This document shows, piece by piece, positions 1-8,268 of a DNA stretch of 64,000 nucleotides. The stretch lies in NCBI GenBank assembly GCA_009774245.1, contig VSNM01000017.1:1-64000 (forward strand), in the 5' to 3' direction. Position 1 is the first letter of the stretch. Each line of letters begins with the position of its first letter. The stretch is from Lachnospiraceae bacterium (GTDB taxonomy: Bacteria; Bacillota; Clostridia; Lachnospirales; Lachnospiraceae). Made by a program: the position numbers and the translations under genes. The notes below the pieces were generated by a model. The model had not been told where the DNA came from, made no database searches, and worked only from the letters and a program-made list of their open reading frames with translations.

Positions 1-137
1 GTATCTGCAATTTTCAAGGTTCAATTGAGCCTAGTTTTTTGGTTCAGTTTTTCATAGATTACTTGACACTACCAAAACATAGATAATTCCTCATATTTAT
101 TGTGCTTTTTCCATAAATGTAATAACATTTCAAAACA

Positions 138-614
138 TTATCGCCTGAAATTGCATTTAGCTTTCTCCAAAGTCTTGAACATTGAAAATATTTTACTGAC
201 AGCCTCCAAATAGTCAGATGCTAATACCAATCCTATTTCGTCAAACAAAATTGATATTTCCGGATTTGTATCTTCTGTGGATTTAGCTGCTGCATCTAAA
301 AATTGTTTAAATAACTCTTTTATTCTTTGCCTGTCACTTATTTTCTGCTCTTCTGTCGTTAAATAATTTTTTTCATTCCCGGACAATCCGCAATCATTAA
401 TGTCATAATATTGCACTAACTGCTCTTGAATTGCCTGATAATTTGCATACCATTGCTTTGCATTTTTTTGATATCTGAAAATAGATTGAGGAATATTTAT
501 TACAAAATCCTGTACATACTCTGAATAATGATTCATTGGTATTCTTCTCAAAAAACAGATATCTCTACTATTACAATTATAACAAGGACGAAATTCCAAG
601 AGATTCTTATACAT
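138..614 (-). CDS. Hypothetical protein, 158 aa, Cys-rich N terminus
   Basis: I do not recognise this family. The N terminus has a cluster of cysteines (CYNCNSRDIC, about residues 11-20) that could bind a metal or be structural; the rest is charged and mostly helical by eye, with no signal peptide or membrane segment. A purine-rich site (GGGGGAAAG) lies about 7 nt upstream of the ATG, which supports the start. Base composition is AT-rich like the rest of the first 6 kb and unlike the housekeeping genes further right, so it probably belongs to the accessory island. It is separated from the next genes by a terminator at 722-769. Existence as a gene is fairly likely; function is unknown. Confidence 0.6.
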   Translation of the reverse strand: MYKNLLEFRPCYNCNSRDICFLRRIPMNHYSEYVQDFVINIPQSIFRYQKNAKQWYANYQAIQEQLVQYYDINDCGLSGNEKNYLTTEEQKISDRQRIKELFKQFLDAAAKSTEDTNPEISILFDEIGLVLASDYLEAVSKIFSMFKTLEKAKCNFRR

Positions 615-721
615 GTTACTTCTTTCCCCCTTACTTTTTATTTGATTAATAACTCCAACACCAATATAGCATAGGACATTTTTTTATATTTGTTATGACC
701 TTTCGCCATCAATGGATAAAC

Positions 722-769
722 AAAAAAAGATACTCCCAATCATCGGGCTGAGTCGATGGTCGGGAGTGT
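722..769 (-). terminator. Rho-independent terminator of the two-gene unit at 773-1509
   Basis: On the minus strand ACTCCC...GGGAGT closes a stem with an inner CATCG/GATGA extension, followed by a run of T (the A run at 722-728 on the plus strand). It sits just after the stop of the 108-aa gene. Confidence 0.7.
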
Positions 770-772
770 TTG

Positions 773-1099
773 CTATTTCTTAGGCTTAAACTTTGCGCTA
801 TATGCCTTTACATCTTCATCATCCGTAAGCCATCCATATCTTTGAAGGAAATCAAGCTTTTTTTCATCCGTATCGTAATGTTCCTCCTCTCTTTTTCCTG
901 AAATGCGTTCATTTTCCTTGCCATTAAAGAATCTTTCCGATTCTCCTTGCCGATATGAAACCGGCTCGCCGTCTTTTATATACTTTCCACAGTAAACATT
1001 CTTGTAGCCGCGATATACCCTTTCATCACCGACTATTCCATCAAGAACTCCACTGGCAAGTTTGGCCAGCAATCCTTTTTCTTCATTCGTTTTTCTCAT
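773..1099 (-). CDS. Hypothetical protein, 108 aa
   Basis: Family not recognised. A longer reading starting at 1135 is possible, but the ATG at 1099 (MRKTNEEKG) has a perfect AGGAGG at the right distance and overlaps the TGA of the upstream gene as ATGA, so the two are translationally coupled. The product is very charged (many K, E, D and R), has no membrane segment, and ends KFKPKK. It forms a two-gene unit with the membrane protein at 1096-1509, divergent from an XRE regulator. The arrangement suggests a regulated accessory pair, but I cannot assign a role. Confidence 0.65.
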   Translation of the reverse strand: MRKTNEEKGLLAKLASGVLDGIVGDERVYRGYKNVYCGKYIKDGEPVSYRQGESERFFNGKENERISGKREEEHYDTDEKKLDFLQRYGWLTDDEDVKAYSAKFKPKK

Positions 1100-1509
1100 G
1101 CTGCAAGCCCTCCTGTTCTGTATGCTTCGACCCAAGTCTGTCCTGGAAGAAGATCATAGCCGTGTTCTGCCGCAGTAGCGATCTTTTCCACTGATGCTTT
1201 CCATCCCTCCGGCAAATTTCGAAGATGTTCGGCAACATCATGTGGTATCCTATCAGCTGTCACAATATTGATCTCCACGCTATCCTTTACTGGTGTTACT
1301 TCTGTAATAGGCATCTGTTTTTTTACATGTATCGTCTCCGGCGTTTTCTCAACCAATTTTCTAAGGGATGACCAGGCTTCCTCCAGTGCCTTGTGATTCT
1401 TGATACCAACAATTACCGCGATTATAGCGGCTATACTTACACCAGCTATAATTAGTTCCTTCTTATGTTTCTTGATCCAGTCCAAAAATGTTTTTTTCTC
1501 TTTTTCCAT
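1096..1509 (-). CDS. Single-pass membrane protein, 137 aa, unknown function
   Basis: A basic N terminus (KEKKTFLDWIKKHKK) is followed by one hydrophobic helix (about residues 17-36, LIIAGVSIAAIIAVIVG), then a soluble C-terminal part of about 100 residues that should lie outside the membrane by the positive-inside rule. I chose the ATG at 1509 rather than 1530 because AGGAGGT lies 7 nt upstream of it. The stop overlaps the next start (ATGA). It is transcribed divergently from the XRE regulator at 1682, which likely controls it through the shared 150-bp region. No family recognised. Confidence 0.65.
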   Translation of the reverse strand: MEKEKKTFLDWIKKHKKELIIAGVSIAAIIAVIVGIKNHKALEEAWSSLRKLVEKTPETIHVKKQMPITEVTPVKDSVEINIVTADRIPHDVAEHLRNLPEGWKASVEKIATAAEHGYDLLPGQTWVEAYRTGGLAA

Positions 1510-1581
1510 AAGCTGACCTCCTGTTTTCATGCGAACCTCCCATCCGAGGCAAGTTGAGATTATTTACAGTTACATTTTCCC

Positions 1582-1610
1582 TTGACGTCTTAGAGTAATT
1601 TTATTATACT
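1582..1610 (+). promoter_or_regulatory. SigmaA-type promoter for the XRE gene
   Basis: TTGACG (1582-1587), a 17-bp spacer and TATACT (1605-1610) lie 72 bp upstream of the XRE start. The repeated word AGTAATTTTAT overlaps the -10 side (1593-1603) and occurs again at 1631-1641. Confidence 0.65.
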
Positions 1611-1652
1611 TCTTTTTATAGGAACCGTAAAGTAATTTTATATATTTTCATT

Positions 1653-1667
1653 TTACTTTTTAAGTAA
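1653..1667. promoter_or_regulatory. Candidate operator: TTACTT-TTT-AAGTAA palindrome
   Basis: A perfect 6-bp inverted repeat with a 3-bp centre lies directly in front of the XRE ribosome site (AAAGGAGG). Its half-site AGTAA also occurs at 1593 and 1631, so there are several half-sites in the divergent region. This pattern fits autoregulation by the adjacent XRE protein; that link is inference. Confidence 0.4.
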
Positions 1668-1681
1668 CAAAGGAGGTATCT

Positions 1682-2380
1682 ATGACATACAATACAGAAA
1701 AAATAGGTAAGACAATTTTGGACGAAAGAACCAAGCTCAAATTGTCTCAAATGGAACTCGGGAAAAAAATTGGTATCATAGGTAAGCAGATATCAAATTA
1801 TGAAAAAGGGAAACTTAGACCACCAATTGATGTAATGCTTAATTTGTGTAATGTGTTTCAATGTGAACTGGGTTATCTCCTTGGTGAGCCCGATTATTCT
1901 GAAGGCACAAAATTAGAGACTGCCATAACAACGACCACAGGTCTGAGTGCTAATGCCCTTAATAACATCAGGACAATTACAGGAACAGAGAAATCCTGCT
2001 TGAATTTTGGATATGAGTCAGATTCTTATCGTTCCATCCTTAATTCATTATTTTCATCTCCACAATTCATTAGCTTCATTGAATGTTTGCACGATTTGGA
2101 TACCGCAGTATCTGATTCAAAAAATGTTTTTACTGAATTAGAAAATAAGATTGGGAAAGAGCGTTTAGACGAAGCATTTACTTTTTACAACAACCCAACA
2201 GATTATGAACGTAATCCTAACGCTCCAAAGCTAAAGCCTGAGCAATATGAAGCAATGGGTATGATAGATTCTGCCATAGACAAACAATACGATCTTAGTT
2301 ACAAAATTAAGATAGCACGTTATGAATTACACGAAGCATTCGAAACCTTAATTGAAAGTCTTTATCCCCGCAAGGAATAA
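1682..2380 (+). CDS. XRE-family transcriptional regulator, 232 aa
   Basis: Residues about 8-63 form a Cro/CI-type helix-turn-helix (KLSQMELGKKIGIIGKQISN then YEKGKLRPPIDVMLNLCNVF), ending with the common LGYLLGE. The remaining 165 residues are helical, unassigned and longer than in simple Cro proteins; such tails usually mediate dimerisation or signal sensing. The start is supported by AAAGGAGG 6 nt upstream and a TTGACG/TATACT promoter. It is divergent from the 137-aa/108-aa pair and likely represses both that pair and itself. A GC-rich hairpin follows the stop. Confidence 0.85.
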   Translation: MTYNTEKIGKTILDERTKLKLSQMELGKKIGIIGKQISNYEKGKLRPPIDVMLNLCNVFQCELGYLLGEPDYSEGTKLETAITTTTGLSANALNNIRTITGTEKSCLNFGYESDSYRSILNSLFSSPQFISFIECLHDLDTAVSDSKNVFTELENKIGKERLDEAFTFYNNPTDYERNPNAPKLKPEQYEAMGMIDSAIDKQYDLSYKIKIARYELHEAFETLIESLYPRKE

Positions 2381-2410
2381 AATAAGCTGGGATAATCCCG
2401 ACTTTCAAGG

Positions 2411-2434
2411 GCAGGCTCGCTCCGAGCCTGCTTT
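2411..2434 (+). terminator. Terminator hairpin after the XRE gene
   Basis: GCAGGCTCG, a CTC loop and CGAGCCTGC make a perfect 9-bp stem at 2411-2431, followed by a short TTTA. It lies between the XRE stop and the truncated end of pglX' on the other strand. The U tract is weak, so efficiency is uncertain. Confidence 0.5.
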
Positions 2435-2462
2435 ATGTCAAAACAAGCCTACTATACATATT

Positions 2463-3493
2463 TTAATTTTTCCCCTGTTTTTTTCGTATCAATCTCATAG
2501 CCTTAAAATCGATAAAATGAATATCCTCCAGATTCAGCTTCGCATACTCTTTATGTATCTCATCAAGCCTTTCCTGCACTTTGGGCTCCTGCTCTGCCTC
2601 GTCAAGATAGTATTTCCACTTGGATTTCAACAAATCATTGGGATGCCCCTCTATCCACAGCCGACCGAGACTATTCTCCACCATATAGCGCACAATCCAG
2701 TCCGGTGTAAAGAGCTGTGTTACCGCAGGAATCTCTTCTTTTGTAATCTTACCGTTCTTTGCAAAAGCTTCATTCTTAGGCTCAGTATTGTAATACTGAT
2801 ACAGCCAGCCGATAATCTCCACCTGTCCGCCTTTTTCAATATTAAAGTCATCCTCTGCTATGTCATTTACCAGATGAGAAACAACACCCTCCTTATCAAT
2901 CACAGAAATATTCAGCAAAAGCTCCGTATAATCTGCCGTCTTTTCAAAAAGCGTTGGAAGTATCTCATTTAACGCGTTACATTGTTTAATGAATAACAGC
3001 CGGAAACATTCGTCCAGATGATTCTCGTTCTTTAACTGCACAATATCCTGTTTCTCTTTATCTGTAAATGTCAAATCCACATCAAAAGGAGTCGTCACAA
3101 GATCCGGCTCCATCTTGCCACTTTCTGAAGATAATACGCGAATATGAGACGGAAGATAGTCGTTAACTTCCATAAAGCGAGTCGCAATCAGGCGGTTAAA
3201 CCAAGTGTATGCCACGCTTTCCATAATGTACTTATATGCAGTCTGATAGTTTGTCTCATTTGTTTTCTGGTTGATAACATTACAAGACTCTTGCGCTGTT
3301 TAATCGCCTCTCCCATAATCACATAAGGCTCCATAGTTCCAATATCATAAAACTCCGTCTCTTTCGTAGACTGTGGCAATGCAGGATATATCCCATTAGC
3401 TGTTATCCCCATAAGCCCTGCCCTATACTGTATATCTGAAACCAACTTATTTCTCGCCCAGATTGCGAAGTTCCTGATAGCGCTTTTGTTCAT
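2463..3493 (-). pseudogene. pglX: BREX pglX remnant: N-terminal third, frameshifted and truncated
   Basis: PglX is the adenine-specific DNA methyltransferase of BREX phage-defence systems, normally about 1100-1200 aa. Translation from 3493 gives the typical start (MNKSAIRNFAIWARNKL, then the RAGLMGIT and EFYDIG segments). After about 70 residues a 1-nt deletion near 3281 shifts the frame, and the rest continues from about 3270 with characteristic PglX text (VAYTWFNRLIATRFMEVNDY, GQVEIIGWLYQYYNTEP, TPDWIVRYMVENSLGRLW). The similarity stops at EDIHFID, exactly where the catalytic DPxxGSGH motif should begin; the tail FKAMRLIRKKQGKN is unrelated and ends at TAA. No catalytic motif survives, so no methylation is expected. 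The missing part was lost by deletion, with the junction near 2510. Confidence 0.9.
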
Positions 3494-3521
3494 ACTCTCA
3501 CTCCTTGATATTAATTCAATT

Positions 3522-4241
3522 TTACGCCAATGCTGCTATCATTGTTTGCAAATACCAAATCAAAATACCTGCATAAGGCGTTTTAGAATCTTTTTCATCC
3601 ATAAATGCATTCAACATTTCTGTGCAATAGCTATGTAAATATTCTTCTTCAACTTTTCCAATCTCATTAATTAATGCATCTAAAGCAGCCTTCCGCTCGG
3701 TTATCAAGGGGGCAGATGTACAGTTTAGATTCAATGTGTTCACTAAGTCAAACTGTACATCTGAATCTGATGCATCTATTCTACCATCTAAAGTATAAAA
3801 AATCGTCTGCAAAGTTTCTTTTTTACATGGATTTATTTTCCGAAATTGAGTACTTCCACGATGCTTATCACAGGTCAGATCGTCCTTTGTTCTGATTCTG
3901 CGAACACCTTTTGTACGCTTTTTTACATTGCCGTGGCAGACTGCAAACAAGTTATTGTAATCCAAGGCCAGTTCTGCATTTCCCCTATCCAATGAATCAA
4001 TAGGAATAAAATGCTCTATGGTCGTTCCCGCTATACCCGGATCTTTATCCTCCCTTGGAATTTTACTCATACAATACACGCAAAGCTGTCCCTGCTCATG
4101 CCGCAGACTCTCAATTACCTGTGCTTTCAATGGATTCTTCAACTCCGCAAACATCTCTTTGGGCGAAAGTTCACTCAACATAGAATCTTCCCTTAGTTCT
4201 TTCAATCCTTCCGGTTCAGTTCCTTTTTTTATTTCAATCAT
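3522..4241 (-). CDS. ptuB: Septu anti-phage system HNH nuclease PtuB
   Basis: 239 aa with an HNH/TIGR02646-like nuclease fold. Visible elements are CVYCMSKIP (first zinc knuckle, about residues 54-62), TTIEHFIPID (the HNH histidine), LDYNNLFAVCHGN, and a second Cys/His pair in LTCDKHRGS. In Septu (PtuA-PtuB) the HNH protein is the nuclease held by the ATPase PtuA. The ATG at 4241 overlaps the TGA that ends the full-length ptuA reading frame as ATGA, so the two were translationally coupled. The gene is intact. It lies between remnants of brxC and pglX, which suggests the pair was an accessory cargo of a BREX operon. Base composition is AT-rich like its neighbours. Confidence 0.85.
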   Translation of the reverse strand: MIEIKKGTEPEGLKELREDSMLSELSPKEMFAELKNPLKAQVIESLRHEQGQLCVYCMSKIPREDKDPGIAGTTIEHFIPIDSLDRGNAELALDYNNLFAVCHGNVKKRTKGVRRIRTKDDLTCDKHRGSTQFRKINPCKKETLQTIFYTLDGRIDASDSDVQFDLVNTLNLNCTSAPLITERKAALDALINEIGKVEEEYLHSYCTEMLNAFMDEKDSKTPYAGILIWYLQTMIAALA

Positions 4242-5548
4242 TTCTGCCCTCCCCGGATTCTTTCCAGTTTCAATTTTACTCTGTCAGCAGCGACCTCCTT
4301 ATCGTGATAATCTCTCTTTCCATCAATTTCGTCCAATATCTTTTCCGCATCATCATATTTCCTGTCATTCAACAGCGAATCGAACTAATTAAAGAGATCC
4401 GCAATGACAGGATTGCGTTCGGATACCCCCATAATATCCCTCAAAATAGAATTTGCATCATTTCCATAAATTTCTACATTTGCATCTATCACTTCATAAT
4501 TCTTCAATATCACAAGGTTCTCGCTTTTTGCACTGCTGATGACAGCTGGTGCATGGGTTGTTACAATAAACTGCACTCTTGGAAAAATCTCCTGCAAATC
4601 TCCCAGAATCCGATGCTGCCATGCCGGGTGCAAATGTAAATCCACCTCATCAATCAGAATTATCCCATCTGTTTGTTCGATCACATTCATTCCCAATTGC
4701 GGATTTAACACAGCCATCCGATAAGCAATGTCTGCAATCAGACTGACTGTATTTTTATAACCGTCACTCATCTGTGACAACGGAATACTCATTCGAAGAT
4801 TATCCTCATTGATATAGAGGCACTCAATTTCATTGGTATCCAGATTATAGTTAAAAGTAACCCCCCTGTATCCTAAAATACACTCACAACATTTTGTCAT
4901 TGCCCTATATACAACCAACAGTTCCATAAACTCCCGCAATTCTTCTGATTTTTTCTGCATTCTTTGAAGGGTTTTCCTTTTAAACCAGTTCATCATCAGT
5001 TTAATGTTAGCGGTTCCATCCAGACTGTCAATGTAACCATTTGTTTTTGTACTGTCCTTAAAAGTATCCATTTTTTTCTCTCTATGATAATCCCACAAAC
5101 GTCTGGTACTATAATATGCAATGATTGGAAGCACCAGCGTCGAATCCCCCTCCCGCAGACGCTTTTGGTAACTCCTTGCAATATCAATCATATCCTTTGC
5201 ATCTTTTATAACCGTCCGTCCATTTTCCCCCAATAAAGCACGCTTCCATATAATCGTTTGTCCATCCATATCACCCATAGCCGTTATCTCTACAGGATAC
5301 TGTGGTTGAACATCTTCAGACTCTCCCATTAAATATGTTTTTAGCCTAGCATCAGTCTTATTAATACTTATACCACCCAGACCATCCAATCCGGTAAACA
5401 TTGTTCCCAAAGAGACAGCCAGCCCTTCAAGAATAGACGTTTTTCCAGAACCGTTATCTCCAACAATTACTGTTAGTTTTTCATGAAAAGTCATTTCGAT
5501 ATCTTCAAAACATCTGTAGTTTTTAAGAGCTATACTTTTAATAATCAT
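4238..5548 (-). pseudogene. ptuA: Septu ATPase PtuA, interrupted by an in-frame TAG 48 codons before its natural end
   Basis: PtuA is an SMC/ABC-like ATPase that assembles with PtuB. All ATPase motifs are present: Walker A GDNGSGKTS (about residues 33-41), an ABC-signature-like LSQMSDGYKNT, Walker B GIILIDEVDLHLHP and the switch histidine in VTTHAP. The first stop is TAG at 4387-4385, after IADLFN. The frame then stays open for 48 codons (starting FDSLLNDRKYDD, ending RIRGGQK) and stops with TGA at 4240-4238, overlapping the ptuB ATG. That tail is charged and helical, as expected of a PtuA C terminus. I place the start at 5548 (MIIKSIALKNYRCF) because GGAGAG lies just upstream. Either a nonsense mutation has removed the tail, or the amber codon is read through. 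The truncated product (about 387 aa) keeps the whole ATPase core, so loss of function is not certain. Confidence 0.85.
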
Positions 5549-5640
5549 TTTATTTCTCTCCATTTTTATTGCTATCACCCTTATTTTTGCCAAATATCCT
5601 GTCTAAAAATACGTTAAACAAATTGTTCATTATTTTATAA

Positions 5641-6186
5641 TCAAAACTCCACATTTACAATGTCATTTCCATCCAGTTCTTTTAACAGTGATTTTTTTAA
5701 CTGATTCACACACTTCTCAACATCCTCCGCGCTCTCTATGCGCCATGACAAAGTATGGGTAACATTCTTAATGGTAACATTCTTGGTTTTCTTAACCGGC
5801 ACTTTTATTGTCATATCGACAGCTTCGCCGTCCTGTTTCTTCTTTTTCTCTTGCTCCTGCGCCTTTTTCTTTGCAAGATCCGCATCTATCGCATCCATTT
5901 CATTTAATAAACGGATTTTCAACGCTTCCGCTTTATCTGCATAGCTTCTGAGAACGGAAACATTGTTGCACCTTTCAGCGCCATTGCTGATTTCCATAAA
6001 AAGTTCAATATATTTCGGTTTCTTAATTGCCCTCATTCGGGCGACAACATTTTCAAGTTCTTCATCCACAATATATGTCTTACTGTCATCATAGATTTCA
6101 AGCATATCCAATGCTCTCATAAAAATCTATTGCTGTTCCCCGCCAAAGAACATCTTAACAGGTTCATAGTCCTCGGAAAGTCTCAT
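5641..6186 (-). pseudogene. brxC: BREX brxC remnant: C-terminal end only, with in-frame TAG
   Basis: BrxC is a large P-loop ATPase of BREX (about 1200 aa). Only its last about 180 codons remain. The clear part is the C terminus: MLEIYDDSKTYIVDEELENV, a Lys-rich stretch, then VTHTLSWRIESAEDVEKCV and DGNDIVNVEF, which matches the usual ending of BrxC. Upstream in the same frame is MRLSEDYEPVKMFFGGEQQ, a TAG at 6129-6127, then IFMRALDML, so the frame is open apart from one amber codon. There is no P-loop left and the fragment abuts the end of the EAL gene. In intact type 1 BREX operons pglX follows brxC; here ptuA and ptuB lie between them. Confidence 0.8.
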
Positions 6187-6212
6187 AAATTCAATCCATT
6201 TTCAATTATGGT

Positions 6213-7669
6213 TTATGCGATCTCATTAACCTCTCTGGTATATTTAATGAATTCCGCCACTGGCACCGGTCTGGAATAAAAATATCCCTGCATGTAGTCG
6301 CAGCCCAGCTCCCTGAGCGTACTCATCTGCTCCTCGTTCTCCACGCCCTCCGCGACAAGTTTCCTGCGCACGTCGTGAAACATCGAGATCAGGTTCTTGA
6401 TCGTGACAAAACTGTCGCGGTCCGTGAAGGCCGCCCAGACAATGCTCTTGTCCAGCTTGATCACATTGACCGGATACTCCAGCACGCGCACCAGGTTGGA
6501 GTACCCTGTACCATAATCGTCCAGCGAGAATGTAAATCCCAATTTCTTGATGTCAAGGAGCTGTTCCTTCAAACGATGCTCATCAAAATTGGTCGCCGTC
6601 TCGGTGATCTCCAGATTGATGCGCCTGGGATCAATGTCGTATTTCTGGATATAGTACTGCAGCTTCTCCGTCAGGTTCTTGTCCATGCACTGCATCACTG
6701 ACAGGTTCATCTCGATAAACTCCATCCCCATCGCCACAATGTCATTCTCCTTGACAAAGCGGAATACACTGTCGATGACAAATTCGCTGATCTCCAGAAT
6801 CTTGCCGTTATTTTCAGAGATCGGAATAAAATCCTCTGGCGACACAAACCCATAAGTCTGTCCTTTAGACGAATCAGCGCCTCGGCGGAAACTACCCGGC
6901 CTGTCTGTGTGGAAATGATCGGTTGATAGTACATCTCAAACTCATGCTCCACAAGCGCACGCTTGATGGCGTCCTCAATGTTGCGATACTTCTGCAGCTC
7001 ATTGATACCGAAGCTGTCGCTCTGCACAATCTCGATCTATTCATTGCTCCTGTATTTCAAATCATCGCACACTGCAAAGTAACTGTAAAAATTATTTTTG
7101 TTGATCTTTCCATTGCTGACATCGAGCACTGCCACAAACAACATCAGATTGATGCTTGCCCCGTTCAGTTCAAACGGCACACAGAACCGCTCCTTCAATT
7201 TGTCGAGAAACGCATTCTCGTCAAACTTATCCTTCTGACGGACAACAATCCCATATTTTCCATCTTCAAAATAGTAAATCGACGACAGCATCGAGTACTC
7301 TTTCATATATTCCGCCAGCTGCCTGACCAGCTCCATTACGGAGGGCTCATAGCAATTGTCCCTGAGGTATTCATAATTTTTCAGCTTGATGAGATAGACA
7401 GCCTTGTTTCCTGGCTTACCGATCTCCCTGTCTATAAACTGCTTGAACGCCTTCTTGTTCAGCAGCTCTGTAGAACTGTCCTTGTAAAACTCCACCATGG
7501 TGATCGTGAGCAGGAAAATGATAATGTTGACGATCAGCGTCGAGTAGTACTGTGTCTCGTCGTGACTGATCAAAAACTGCACGACCTGCATCGCCGCAAA
7601 CACTGCCAGCAGTATGATGCTCTGGCCCAAAATTTTAATCATAAGCTTGCGTTTCATCAGTGCGTACAT
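6213..7669 (-). pseudogene. Membrane GGDEF-EAL protein, broken by a TAG and a frameshift
   Basis: Reading from 7669, two hydrophobic helices (about residues 11-29 and 43-60) precede a degenerate GGDEF-like domain (SSTELLNKKAFKQF; no GGDEF motif). At 7039-7037 an in-frame TAG follows KYRSNE; the same frame continues IEIVQSDSFGINELQKY into the start of an EAL domain (EMYYQPIIS, SAEALIRLKD). Near 6860 one base is missing, and the next frame continues YGFVSPEDFIPI through ITETATNF, SLDDYGTGYSNL, VIKLDKSIV, LVAEGVENEEQ and MQGYFYSRPVP to the stop. With both lesions repaired this would be a c-di-GMP phosphodiesterase of about 485 aa. Its start lacks a strong ribosome site. The intact paralogue at 33654 has the same EAL layout. 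Confidence 0.8.
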
Positions 7670-7681
7670 AATCTATTCTTT

Positions 7682-8149
7682 TTAGATATAATCCTCCAAA
7701 ACTTCCAGGAAATAGTTCAAAAAGGAATCCTTCTCTGTGACGACCTTGCCATTGACATGACAGGACCAGTTCACGATTGGGGCTTCTCCCCGTTCGTCAC
7801 TTTGGCCTGTATCAATACACCGGACATACTCCCCCAGATCCTGTATGACCACCAACGTCTGTTCCATGCCCTTTTTTCTGTAATTTTCCGTCACATACAC
7901 CACAGTGCAGGAAGCCACATCCTCCCTGCCGCCCTCGATTCCGAAGAAGTCAAACGTCTCCATTCCGCCGGAACCATATGTTTCCAGAAACCATCTATAG
8001 CTGTCCGGCAGTCTCACCCCGAGATATTCCTCGACCTGTCCGATCTCCTCTGAGAGCGAGTGCTCCGGAATGCAGAAAATCTCATTGATATCCACTCCTT
8101 CCTCCTCACAGGCTTTCTCAATGCTGTCCTTTAATTTGTCGTATTTCAT
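7682..8149 (-). CDS. SMI1/KNR4 (SUKH) family protein, 155 aa
   Basis: The SUKH fold signature is visible: SEEIGQVEEYLGVRLPDSYR (residues about 33-52), WFLETYGSGG, then the FFGI and DLGEYVRCIDT strands, and a C-terminal SFLNYFLEVLEDYI. SUKH proteins commonly act as immunity proteins to polymorphic or contact-dependent toxins, but many are stand-alone. No toxin gene lies next to it. A second, divergent SUKH gene is on the other side of gpmI (9938-10486). The stop codon is 13 nt before the start of the broken GGDEF-EAL gene, so they may be co-transcribed. Function beyond the family is unknown. Confidence 0.8.
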   Translation of the reverse strand: MKYDKLKDSIEKACEEEGVDINEIFCIPEHSLSEEIGQVEEYLGVRLPDSYRWFLETYGSGGMETFDFFGIEGGREDVASCTVVYVTENYRKKGMEQTLVVIQDLGEYVRCIDTGQSDERGEAPIVNWSCHVNGKVVTEKDSFLNYFLEVLEDYI

Positions 8150-8201
8150 ATGCTCCTCCCACTACCGCTGAATCAAAATATCCTCGTCGCTGGAACCAGA
8201 A

Positions 8202-8241
8202 AAGGTGTAAAAACTTACCACTCCGCGAAGTCTTTACACCT
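8202..8241 (-). terminator. Terminator hairpin after gpmI
   Basis: AGGTGTAAAAACTT and AAGTCTTTACACCT form a near-perfect 13-14 bp stem around an 11-nt loop, between the gpmI stop and the SUKH gene. On the minus strand the stem ends in ACCTTTTC, a short U tract. Confidence 0.55.
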
Positions 8242-8268
8242 TGTTCTTTAGCTCCTCTGCGCAGTTCC

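Noticed and set aside
6923..8053. 376-codon plus-strand reading frame
   Set aside because: It lies antisense to the GGDEF-EAL gene and the SUKH gene, both of which have clear family motifs; the translation is His/Gln/Leu-rich with no recognisable domain.
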